DNA of 64,000 bases from positions 62,001 to 126,000 of the forward strand of contig CAVRFX010000012.1 in assembly GCA_963720645.1 (NCBI GenBank), in the 5' to 3' direction. Position 1 is the stretch's first letter, and each line of letters begins with the position of its first letter. Position numbers and translations under genes: made by a program. The stretch comes from RYN-230 sp963720645 (GTDB lineage: Bacteria > Actinomycetota > Actinomycetes > Streptosporangiales > Streptosporangiaceae). This document shows, piece by piece, positions 37,187 through 47,800 of this stretch. Below the pieces are notes generated by a model. The model did not search any database. It saw nothing but the letters and a program-made list of their open reading frames with translations, and was not told the origin of the DNA.

Positions 37187-37465
37187 ATGCGGACGATGAT
37201 CTCCCGGCACGACGTGCAGGCCCGCGAGGGCATGCCGACCCGTATCCGCCATCCGCAGGTCGGGGACCTCACGCTCAGCCGGGAGAAGCTCAGCGTCGGC
37301 GGCGCGCCGGGCCAGGTGCTCGTCATCTACCACGCCGAGCCCGGCACCACCCATGCGGACAAGCTGGCCCTGCTGGCCTCGCTGGCCAGCCCGGCCGCAC
37401 CCGCCCCGGTCCCGCACCGCGGCGGCCCGGACGCGGCCGCACGCCCGCGCGGGCCTGCGGCCTGA
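37187..37465 (+). pseudogene. C-terminal remnant of an XRE/MmyB-type regulator
   Basis: The 92-codon frame contains HPQVGDLTLSREKLSVGGAP and QVLVIYHAEPGTTHADKLALLASLA. These match the end of the MmyB-like ligand-binding domain found after an XRE HTH (HPVVGDLTLSYE...). The HTH and most of the ligand domain are missing. The ATG at 37187 may be fortuitous. Confidence 0.7.
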
Positions 37466-37498
37466 CCGCCGGGGCCTGGCCACCGGACCCCGGACCGT

Positions 37499-38002
37499 TC
37501 ATGGCCGCCGCCCGCCGCCGCGGGCGGCGCGCCGGGCCACCGCCTCCACCGCGTCCACGACGTCGGCCAGCGGCTGATCGGTGCGGATCTCGGTGGTCGC
37601 GGTCGCGCGGAGCCGGGGCTCCACCGTGCGGAGGTCGTGCAGGATGCGCTCACGCTCGGCGGGATCCTTGCCGAAAGGGTTGGTGACCCGTGTCGCGAGC
37701 CGGTCCAGCAGCATCCCGGCCGGCAGGCTCAGCAGGACGACCGCATCGAACCGGTCGTAGAACTTGCCCTGGTTCGACACGCAGCCGGAGACGAACAGGC
37801 TGCCCGCGTCATCCTCCGCCAGCAGGGCGGACATCCGGTCCTCGCGCCACAACTGCTCGACGCGGGAGCCGTCCGCGGAAACGGCCTCGGCAGACCAGCC
37901 GCCGTAGTCGGTGTCGATGACGCGATGACCGCGCCGGCCGAGCCTGTCCAGCACGGTGGACTTGCCCGTCCCTGACATGCCCGTGATGAGCACCCTGATC
38001 AC
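37499..38002 (-). CDS. P-loop ATPase/kinase-like protein
   Basis: 167 residues from GTG 38002. The Walker A GMSGTGKS is at residues 8-15 (VLITGMSGTGKSTVLDRL), followed by GHRVIDTDYGGW. The C-terminal part has PAGMLLDRLATRVTNPFGKDPAERERIL, as in small shikimate-kinase-like or AAA proteins of unknown substrate. The frame is open upstream into an ECF-sigma remnant, but GTG 38002 is where the P-loop domain begins. The frame is intact. Confidence 0.85.
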   Translation of the reverse strand: MIRVLITGMSGTGKSTVLDRLGRRGHRVIDTDYGGWSAEAVSADGSRVEQLWREDRMSALLAEDDAGSLFVSGCVSNQGKFYDRFDAVVLLSLPAGMLLDRLATRVTNPFGKDPAERERILHDLRTVEPRLRATATTEIRTDQPLADVVDAVEAVARRAARGGGRRP

Positions 38003-38069
38003 AGCGTGCCACCCTACGCGGGCCGGCCCGCGGGCTCGCGGCGGCTGTGACGCCGGCCCGGGCAGGCCG

Positions 38070-38360
38070 TCAGGTGTCCTGGCCCAGGACGGCCAGGTCC
38101 AGCTGCTCACCGGCCTGCCGAGCGGCTCTTCGCGCCGCGATCTGCGGGTGCGCAGCATGTCGAGGCAGACCCGGGCCACGACTGTGCGGAGCCAGGCCTC
38201 CAGGCTGGCGACCCCGCTGACGTCGGTGCGGCTGAGCCGCAGCCAGGTTTCCTGGACGGCGTCGTCCGCCTCACTCAGCGAGCCCAGCATCCGGTACGCG
38301 ACCGCGCGGAGCTGCCCCCGATACCTCGAACTGCCTGGCCAGGCTCTCCTGCTCGTTCAT
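38070..38360 (-). pseudogene. Remnant of an ECF sigma factor (region 2 only)
   Basis: ATG 38360 begins MNEQESLARQFEV. After a shift at a GGGGG run the frame reads QLRAVAYRMLGSLSEADDAVQETWLRLS and SLEAWLRTVVARVCLDMLRTRRSRRE, which is sigma-70 region 2. A second shift gives GEQLDLAVLGQDT and a stop at 38070. Region 4 is missing altogether. This truncation cannot be explained by indel errors alone. Confidence 0.75.
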
Positions 38361-38391
38361 CGGTCACCTTTCCCCGCCGCGGTCCGTCTGC

Positions 38392-39321
38392 GTGGTGGCA
38401 CCGGCAGGCTTCCCGGGCGTCCCGGGCATCTGGAGCGCGGCCCAGGTCACCGCGTGGCGCCGGGTCACCGGCGTCGTGCACGCCCTGGGCGGCCGGATCG
38501 TGCTGCAACTCTGGCACGCGGGCGCCCAGTCCCACCCCGATCATCACGGCGGCGCGCGGCCCGCCGGGCCCTCGGCGGTCAACCCGGGCGAGATCTCCCC
38601 CACCCCCGCCGGGCGCAAGCCCACCGTCACTCCCCGGGAAATGACGCCCGCCGACATCGACGCTGCGATATCAGATTACGGTTCGGCCGCCGCGCAGGCC
38701 CGCGCCGCCGGATTCGACGGCGTGGAGATCGCCGCCAACGGCACGTACCTGATCCCCCAGTTCCTCAACCGGCGGCTGAACCGCCGGACCGACGGGTACG
38801 GCCTGCGGCGCCACCGCTTGCTGCTGGACATTGCCGGGGCGGTGGCCGCCGCAGGATCGGCGGCGGGTCGGCGTCCGGTTGTCGCCGTACTGGGGCGTCG
38901 CTGACCGCTCTTCCGCCAGCCCTCCGGACAGCGGGTACCCGTACGCCGCGGACGAGCGGACTCTCGCCGATTACGACGCGCTCGCAGCCGGGCTGAGCGA
39001 GCTCCAGGTGGCCTACCTCCACGTGCGCGGCCGCGCCCCGGCGGCCCCGGGCGCGGTCCCCGACGTGGACGCGATCGCCCGCTACCGCAAGCTGTTCGAG
39101 GGCCGCTGATCGCCAACCACGGGTTCGGCTGGGCCACCGGCAACGCGATCGTGGAGGCGGGCATCGCCGACGCCGTGTCCTTCGGCCGGTTGTTCATCGC
39201 CAATCCCGATCTCGTCAGCCGGTTTGCGCTGGGTCACCGGCTGGCCGCCAGTGACCGGGGCACCCACTACCGCGGCGGGGCCCGCGGCTACACGGACTAC
39301 CCGATCTGGCAGGCGCCCTAG
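38392..39321 (+). pseudogene. Remnant of an old-yellow-enzyme (NADH:flavin oxidoreductase)
   Basis: The N-terminal ~70 residues are missing. The sequence begins at VVAPAGFPGVPGIWS and continues with QLWHAGAQSHPDHHGG, GFDGVEIAANGTYLIPQFLN and NRRTDGYG in one frame. VGVRLSPYWGV follows in a second frame (shift near 38840-38860), and LIANHGFGWATGNAIVEAGIADAVSFG with GYTDYPIW in a third (shift near 39105). Two shifts plus the lost N-terminus, next to other remnants, indicate real decay. The intact enzyme would reduce enones or related substrates with FMN. Confidence 0.8.
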
Positions 39322-39531
39322 ATGGTCAGCTGAAGGACCGGCTGCATACGAGGGCGGGCCGCGGCGCTGACGGCCCCCCTTGGCCCGCATGTCAGCGGCC
39401 CGTATATCAGTGGCCCGGGTCCACGCCGGTCCGGTAACGTGACCGGCGACATGAGCATCTGACACCCCCACGCCCGCGACCGAGGCTGAGCCCGGCGGGT
39501 CCGGCCGGAACCTTCTCGTCGGTGGTGTCGC

Positions 39532-41148
<1,617 letters not shown>

Positions 41149-41290
41149 TGGCCGCGCTGGACCGAGGCGGGATCGCGGCCAGGATGCCCGCCGCCTGCGG
41201 GATCAGCCTTAGTAATGGATACGTGGCCCGGCCACGGTGGAACGCCGGGGCGCCGCCGCCGGTGATCGGCGGAGGCGCCCCGGGGATAGC

Positions 41291-41908
41291 TCAGAAGCGC
41301 AGCACCGTAGCTGCCGTGCCCAGCTTCAGTCCCGGGCTGAACAGCGAGGTGCCGAGCGCGGCGTCCAGCGCGCTCGCCGCGGTCTTGGTCAGGGACACGC
41401 CGATCCCGCTGGCCCGCACGGAGTGCTGGCCGGCCTTCAGGGTCGCGTGCGCGAGGCTGAGGTTGAACAGGGCCACGCGCTGCCCGGGGTTCCCGTTGAC
41501 GATCCCGGTCAGGTTGCCGTGGGTCAGGCTGATCACGAAGTCGCTGACCCTGATCTTCTTGCCGGTGCTGAGGTCGATGAACACGATCCCGCCGCTGTGC
41601 CGGATGGAACCGCCGAGCGGGCTCAGGCTCACCTTCCCGCCGGTGACGGGGAACGCGAACTTCACGCCCACCTGCCCGTGCCGGTACTTGACCACCTCAC
41701 GTGCGGGCCGCGTGGCCACCGGCACGATCCCGTTCTTGAACAGGGCCACGGCGATGCCGCTGCCGGTGGTCACCGTGGTCGTCCCGCCCCTGAGATGGAC
41801 CGGGGCGGCGTGGCCTGCCCCTGCTGACGCGGACGCGATGCCCGCCGCGGGGCCCAGGAGCAGGCCCGCGGACGCGGCTATCACCGCCAGACGCCGGAAC
41901 ACTCGCAT
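41291..41908 (-). CDS. Secreted protein, probably third gene of a sigma/anti-sigma operon
   Basis: 205 residues from ATG 41908. A signal peptide is clear: MRVFRRLAVIAASAGLLLG followed by an Ala-rich region, with probable cleavage after ASASA or AGAGHA. The mature part is beta-rich, with LRGGTTTVTTGSGIAVALFKNG, GKVSLSPLGGSIRHSGGIVF and GNPGQRVALFNLSLAHATL. Repeated 'hypothetical secreted' relatives lie near ECF sigma genes, and a weak resemblance to HtaA-type domains was noted but not proven. It follows the anti-sigma gene by 142 bp in the same direction. Confidence 0.8.
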   Translation of the reverse strand: MRVFRRLAVIAASAGLLLGPAAGIASASAGAGHAAPVHLRGGTTTVTTGSGIAVALFKNGIVPVATRPAREVVKYRHGQVGVKFAFPVTGGKVSLSPLGGSIRHSGGIVFIDLSTGKKIRVSDFVISLTHGNLTGIVNGNPGQRVALFNLSLAHATLKAGQHSVRASGIGVSLTKTAASALDAALGTSLFSPGLKLGTAATVLRF

Positions 41909-42050
41909 GGTGTCTCCCTTCCCGACCGGGCCGTGGCTGGCCCGGTCATATCGGTTAGGGATACGGACGCGGGACCGGGCGCAGATGCAGCCGCGGCAGG
42001 ATTTCGCGTCCGCACCCGCCTGGCCTGGCCCGGCTTGAGGGCCGGCGGGG

Positions 42051-42881
42051 CTAGGGCAATGAGCCGCGGACGACGCTGCTGCGCGAGTGCAGGGTGCTGC
42101 CGTTGAACGGCTGCAGCGAGACGTCGACCCGCGAGTAGGTGGCCAGATCCACACCTGGCGGCATCGTGAACCTGCCGGTGTGCCCTGGACCGAGATCACC
42201 CAGCGAGATCATGCTGACTCCGTCGCGGGCCAGCAGCCACACCTCGTAGAAACCCGGCTTGCGCGGTGCGCGGAGCGACACCGTGAGCTGCTGCCCGTGC
42301 GGTCCCTCGGCCATGACCGCGGTCCCGCTCGCCGCCCGCCACTGGGGGAACTGGGGCAGCGGCCGGAGCGGAATGCTCGCCACCACGTGCGTGGCCGGGC
42401 CGGCCGTGAGCTGGCGGATGCCCAGCGCGCCTCCCGCGCCGATGATGAGGCCCGCGACCAGGGCGGCGACCGCACTGACGAGCGGCCGGCGGCGCCACCA
42501 CGGCGGACGGCCCGGCCGGCCCGCCGGGGCATCCCGGGCTGGTCCCGCACCGGGGGCGGGCGATCCGGTCCCGGCCGGCGCCGGGCCTGCCCCGGGAAGC
42601 ACGCCGGCGTCCTGACCCGGACGGCTGGCCCTGCCGTGACCAGGGACCGGCACGGGATCGACACCGGCCTCGGCCGCCACCCGCGCCCAGAGACCGGGCG
42701 GTGGCGCTTCCAGCGCGGCGATGTCCGGCCCGCTGCGCGCGGCGGTGACCACCTCGGCGAACTGCCGCACCCCGGCGCGGCAGTCCGGGCAGGTGGCCAG
42801 GTGCGCGCTGGCCTCCTCGCCTGCGTTCTCCCCCAGCGCCAGCAGCGCCAGGAGATCGGGGTCAATGTGAGCCACCGTCAC
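42051..42881 (-). CDS. Zinc-finger anti-sigma factor (RskA-like)
   Basis: 276 residues from ATG 42881. The zinc-binding anti-sigma motif HLATCPDC (H-x3-C-x2-C) is at residues 27-34. A Pro/Gly-rich linker and one transmembrane helix (about 134-155, PLVSAVAALVAGLIIGAGGALG) follow. The extracytoplasmic part has the RskA-like beta domain (GPHGQQLTVSLRAPRKPGFYEVWLLARDG). It overlaps the sigma gene by 20 bp and presumably holds it at the membrane until a signal is received. Confidence 0.92.
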   Translation of the reverse strand: MTVAHIDPDLLALLALGENAGEEASAHLATCPDCRAGVRQFAEVVTAARSGPDIAALEAPPPGLWARVAAEAGVDPVPVPGHGRASRPGQDAGVLPGAGPAPAGTGSPAPGAGPARDAPAGRPGRPPWWRRRPLVSAVAALVAGLIIGAGGALGIRQLTAGPATHVVASIPLRPLPQFPQWRAASGTAVMAEGPHGQQLTVSLRAPRKPGFYEVWLLARDGVSMISLGDLGPGHTGRFTMPPGVDLATYSRVDVSLQPFNGSTLHSRSSVVRGSLP

Positions 42882-43428
42882 CCTCCAGCCTGGTCCGGAG
42901 CCGCTGAAGGCTGCGGCGGATGTGGCTCTTCACGGTCCCGAGCGGGAGCCGGAGGGCCCGGGCGATCTGCTCGTGAGTCAGATCGCTGTAGAAGGCGAGC
43001 ATCATGATCCGGCGCTGCGGGTCTCCCAGGCGGACGATCTCGTCGGTGAGCACGATCCGGTCGATGATCTGATCGGGCAGGCCGGAACCGTCCGCCCCGC
43101 CCGGCCGCCCGGAAGCCACGCTAGCTCCTGCCGCGCGTACCCGGTTCGCGTCCCGCTCCCGCAGCCGCAGCGCGTCCACCACCTTGTTGCGGGTGATGGC
43201 CATCAGCCAGGTGGACAGCCCGCCCCGGCCCGGGTCGAAGGAATCACGCCCGCGCCAGGCGGCCACGAAGACCTGCTGCGTCACATCCTCGGCGTCACCC
43301 GGCTGGCCGAGCGAGCGCAGCGCGACCGTGTACACCATCGGCGCGTAGCGCTGATACACCAGGGACAGGGCGTCGGCCCGGCCCTTCTGGAAGGCAGCGG
43401 CGATGTCGCCGTCCGCAGCGGTCCCCAC
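42862..43428 (-). CDS. ECF sigma factor (SigK-like)
   Basis: 188 residues from ATG 43428. Region 2 (ALSLVYQRYAPMVYTVALRSLGQPGDAEDVTQQVFVAAW, with WLMAITRNKVVDALR) and region 4 (PQRRIMMLAFYSDLTHEQIARALRLPLGTVKSHIRRSLQRLR) are complete. The partner anti-sigma is encoded immediately downstream with a 20-bp overlap, and a secreted protein follows. No -35 box was identified. Confidence 0.95.
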   Translation of the reverse strand: MGTAADGDIAAAFQKGRADALSLVYQRYAPMVYTVALRSLGQPGDAEDVTQQVFVAAWRGRDSFDPGRGGLSTWLMAITRNKVVDALRLRERDANRVRAAGASVASGRPGGADGSGLPDQIIDRIVLTDEIVRLGDPQRRIMMLAFYSDLTHEQIARALRLPLGTVKSHIRRSLQRLRTRLEGDGGSH

Positions 43429-43596
43429 GGGGCCGACAGTAGCCCACGGCCCGCGGCGCGGCGAAAGCCAGGCGGCCCGGCCGGCAGGCGCGCGGCGGGC
43501 CCGGCCGGATGCTTAGCGGCCGATTCCTGGGTACTGCACGGGCGGACGCGCCGCGCCCGGCCCGCGCGCAGCGCAGGAAGGAACGGAGCCCTCCCC

Positions 43597-44676
43597 ATGA
43601 TCCGCCCCCGCGCCCAGGTTCCCGGGAAGATCCCCGCCAGGACTCCCGCGGCGGCCATCACCCAGGCTGCCCTGAAGACCGCGGCCGCCGCGGCGGCCGC
43701 GGTCGTCGCCCTGGCCGGCTGCAAGCCGCTGGCCACGGCCAGCGCGCCGGACCCGGGCGCGGCCGCGGCACCGGCGCAGTCCGGTCCCCTGTACACCGAG
43801 CCCGCCGCCGGGTTCTCCCCCGTTTATCACCTGATCAGGCACGCCCGGCACTACATCGACCTGACCATGTACGAGTTCTCCGACACCACGGCGGAGCACG
43901 ACCTGGCCGCCGCGGCGCAGCGCGGGGTCACGGTGAAGGTCGTCCTGGATCAGCGCGAGAAGAGCCACAACTCGCCTGCCTACGATTACCTCAGATCGCA
44001 CGGGGTGAAGGCCGTCTGGTCGTCACCGTCGTTCGAGTACACCCACCAGAAGACCCTCCTGGTGGACGGTTCCACCGCCGTCATCATGACCGCCAACCTG
44101 ACCAGCGAGTACTACTCCGGCACCCGCGACTTCCTGGTCATGGACACCAAGCCGGCCGACATGGCCGCGATCGCGCGGGTGTTCAACGCGGACTTCGCGC
44201 ACCGCCCCGTCCGTCCCGCCGACGGCCGCGACCTGGTCTGGTCGCCCGCCGGCTCCCAGGCGCAGATGCTGGCTCTCATCAACGGCGCGAGAAAGAGCCT
44301 GCGCATCTACAGCGAGGAGATGGGCGACACGACGATTGAGGAAGCCCTCATCAGCGCTGCTCACCGCGGGGTCGACGTGCGGGTCTGCGGGGAGAACACG
44401 GGCGGTGAGTACGACGGTGACTTCTCCCGGCTGGCCCGGGCCGGGGTGCACATCAGCTACTACAGTTCTTCCCACGGCTTTTACATCCACGGGAAGGTGA
44501 TCGAGGCTGACTACGGCACCAGCCGCGGCAGGGTGTTCATCGGGTCGGAGAACTTCTCCGCCGCGTCGCTCAACCGGAACCGCGAACTCGGCCTGATCAC
44601 CGGCAGCCAGCAGGTGATGTCCTCGATCGCCGCCACCTTCGCCGCCGATTACCGCCGCGGCAAGCACTGGCCCTGA
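43597..44676 (+). CDS. Phospholipase D-like lipoprotein
   Basis: 359 residues from ATG 43597. An N-terminal hydrophobic stretch ends in a lipobox VALAGC, so the protein is probably anchored at the outer face of the membrane. Two HKD motifs are present: HQKTLLVDG and HGKVIEADYGTSRGRVFIGSENFS (HxKx4D plus the GSENFS tail), matching the phospholipase D superfamily (phospholipase, nuclease or cardiolipin synthase activity). It is divergent from the sigma operon, with 168 bp between. Confidence 0.92.
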   Translation: MIRPRAQVPGKIPARTPAAAITQAALKTAAAAAAAVVALAGCKPLATASAPDPGAAAAPAQSGPLYTEPAAGFSPVYHLIRHARHYIDLTMYEFSDTTAEHDLAAAAQRGVTVKVVLDQREKSHNSPAYDYLRSHGVKAVWSSPSFEYTHQKTLLVDGSTAVIMTANLTSEYYSGTRDFLVMDTKPADMAAIARVFNADFAHRPVRPADGRDLVWSPAGSQAQMLALINGARKSLRIYSEEMGDTTIEEALISAAHRGVDVRVCGENTGGEYDGDFSRLARAGVHISYYSSSHGFYIHGKVIEADYGTSRGRVFIGSENFSAASLNRNRELGLITGSQQVMSSIAATFAADYRRGKHWP

Positions 44677-44893
44677 GCCGCGTCACCTGCGGCCCAGCCT
44701 GCGGCCGGGCCGGCCAGCGCCCGGACGGTGCGCAGGTCAGCCCGCGGCGGCCGGGTACGTTTGGTCGTTCCCCACAACTGAAGGCGCCTGGCGTGCACCG
44801 AGTACGACCTTTTCCTACCCGCCGGTAGCGGGTTGTGTGTACGCCGGGGGGCGATGTCCCCCCTGAGCGCACCCACAACAGGAGGCTCACCCG

Positions 44894-47800
44894 GTGTTCA
44901 GTCGTGTCGCCATCGTCAACCGCGGAGAGGCCGCGATGCGGCTCATCCACGCCGTCCGGGACCTCTCCGCGGAGACCGGGACACGGATCGAGACCGTCGC
45001 CCTGCACACTGACGTCGACCGGACCGCCACCTTCGTCCGCGAGGCGGACATCGCCTATGACCTCGGCCCGGCGTCCGCCCGGCCCTACCTCGACCTCGGG
45101 GTGCTGGAACGTGCACTCACCGAGTCCGGCGCCGACGCGGCGTGGGTCGGCTGGGGCTTCGTCGCCGAGGACCCGGCGTTCGCCGAGCTGTGCCACCGGC
45201 TCGGCGTCACCTTCGTCGGCCCGGGCGCCGAGGCGATGCGCAAGCTCGGCGACAAGATCGGCGCCAAGCTGATCGCCGAGGAGGCTGGCGTCCCGGTAGC
45301 GCCGTGGAGCCGCGGCGCGGTGGCTGACCTGGGCGCCGCCGTCCGCGCGGCCGGCGAGATCGGCTATCCGCTGATGCTCAAGGCGACCGCCGGCGGCGGC
45401 GGCCGCGGTATCCGGGTGATCACCAGCGAGGCCGAGCTGGCCGCCGCCTACGAGCGCACCAGCCAGGAGGCCGAGCGGGCCTTCGGCAGCGGCGTGGTCT
45501 TCCTGGAGCGGCTGGTCACCGGGGCCCGGCACGTCGAGGTCCAGGTGATCGCCGACGGCCAGGGCACCGCGTGGGCGCTCGGCGTGCGCGACTGCTCGCT
45601 GCAGCGGCGGAACCAGAAGGTCCTCGAGGAATCCGCGTCACCGGTGCTGAGCCCCGGGCAGGTAGCCGAGCTCAAGGCGTCGGCCGAGCGGCTGGCGCTC
45701 GCGGTGGGCTACAGCGGCGCGGCTACCGTCGAGTTCCTCTACCACCCGGCGGACCGGATGTTCGCGTTCCTGGAGGTCAACACCCGCCTGCAGGTGGAGC
45801 ACCCGATCACCGAGTCCACCACGGGCGTGGACCTGGTGAAGATGCAGCTGCACATCGCGTCCGGCGGCAAGCTGGACGGCGAGCCGCCGGCGGAGCGCGG
45901 GCACGCCGTCGAGGCGCGGCTCAACGCCGAGGATCCCGACCGCGACTTCGCCCCGTCCCCCGGCCGCATCGCCCGGCTGGACCTGCCTGCCGGGCCGGGC
46001 ATCCGGGTCAACACCGGGGTCAGCGAGGGCGACACGATCCCCGCGGACTTCGACTCGATGATCGCCAAGATCATCGCCTGCGGGCGCGACCGCGACGAGG
46101 CGCTCGCCCGGCTGCGCCGGGCGATGGCGGAGACCACCGTGATCATCGAGGGCGGCGCCACGAACAAGAGCTTCGTGCTCGACCTGCTCGACCAGCCTGA
46201 GGTGATCGACGCCAGCGCGGACACGGGCTGGATCGACCGGGTCCGGGCCGACGGCAGGCTCGTCTCGCACCGGCACTCCGCGGTCGCGCTGGCGGCCGCC
46301 GGTATCGAGACGTACGACGAGGAGGAACGGGCCGAGCGGCAGCGGCTGCTGTCCACGGCGGCCGGCGGCCGGCCGCAGGTCCAGCACCACAGCGGCCGGC
46401 CGCTGGAACTCAAGCTGCGCGGCGCCGGCTACCGCGTCCGGGTCGCGCGCGTCGGCCCGCACCGCTTCCGGGTCGGCATCGACACCGGCGCCGGCACCGG
46501 CGTGCGCACCGCGGACATCGACCTGGACCGGTTCGACCGGCACACCGGCCAGATCAGCGTCAACGGCAGGCGGTTTCGCCTGGTCACCGGCACGCACGGG
46601 CCGACACACCTGGTCGAGGTCGACGGTGTCGCGCACCGGGTGAGCCGCGACGAGGGCGGCGTGGTGCGCTCACTGGCGCCCGCGCTGGTGGTCGCGACGC
46701 CGCTCCAGGTCGGCTCCGAGGTGGACGCGGGCGCGCCGGTGCTGGTCCTGGAGAGCATGAAGATGGAGACGGTGCTGCGCGCGCCGTTCCGCGCCCGGCT
46801 CAAGGAATGCGCGGTCTCGGTAGGCAGCCAGGTGGAGACCGGCGCGCCGCTGCTGCGGCTGGAGCAGCTCGACGCCGGCGGCGGCGAGCCGGCCGGCGGG
46901 GAGGCCGCCGTGGTCGAGCTCGATCTGCCGCCCGCGCGGGTGGATGTCCCGGCCCGCGAGCGGGCGGCCCGCGGGCAGCAGGATCTGCGCAGCCTGCTGC
47001 TCGGCTTCGACGTGGACCCCTACGACGAGGACCGGGTGCTCACCGGCTACCTCGCCGCGCGCGCGGAGCTGGCCGACGCCGGGCACCGCGTGCTGGCTGA
47101 GGAGATCGAGCTGCTGACCGTGTTCGCCGACCTGTCCGAGCTGAGCCGCAACCGCCCGGCGGGCGAGGAGTCGTCCGCGGGCAGCCGGGTGCACAGTGCC
47201 CGCGAGTACTTCCACACCTACCTGCAGAGCCTCGACGCCGAGCGCGCCGGGCTGTCGGAGACGTTCCGGAAACGGCTGGCCCGGGCGCTCGGCCACTACG
47301 GCGTGCCGGATGGCACCCTGGAGCGCACGCCCGAGCTCGAAGAGGCGGTGTTCCGGATCTTCCTCGCGCAGCAGCGCGGCGCCGCGGACGCCGCGGTGGT
47401 CGCCGCGCTGCTGCGGGAGTGGCTCCGGGAGGGGCCGCCGGCCGAGTCGCTGCGCGAGCGGCCGGCCTGGCGCTGGAGCAGCTCGTGGCGGCCACGCAGG
47501 TCCGCTTCCCCGCGGTATCCGACCTCGCGCGCGGGGTGGTGTTCGCCTGGTTCGGCCAGCCGCTGCTGCGCCGCAGCCGCGCGGAGGTCTACGCGGGGGT
47601 GCGCAAGCACCTGCGCTACCTGGACCGGCATCCGGGCGCCCCGGACCGCGGCGAGCGGATCGCCGCGATGGTCGCCAGCTCGCAGCCGCTGGTCCGGCTC
47701 CTCGCCCTGCGGCTCGGCCGTGACGACGTGGACCACGCGCCGCTGCTCGAGGTGCTGACCCGCCGGTATTACGGCAACAAGGCACTGGCCGACGTGCGCA

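Noticed and set aside
39452..39463. Leader peptide attenuator (ATGAGCATCTGA) for the ABC-F gene
   Set aside because: A three-codon ORF alone is weak; no clear alternative stem pair or ribosome-binding site could be shown, so it is only mentioned under the gene.
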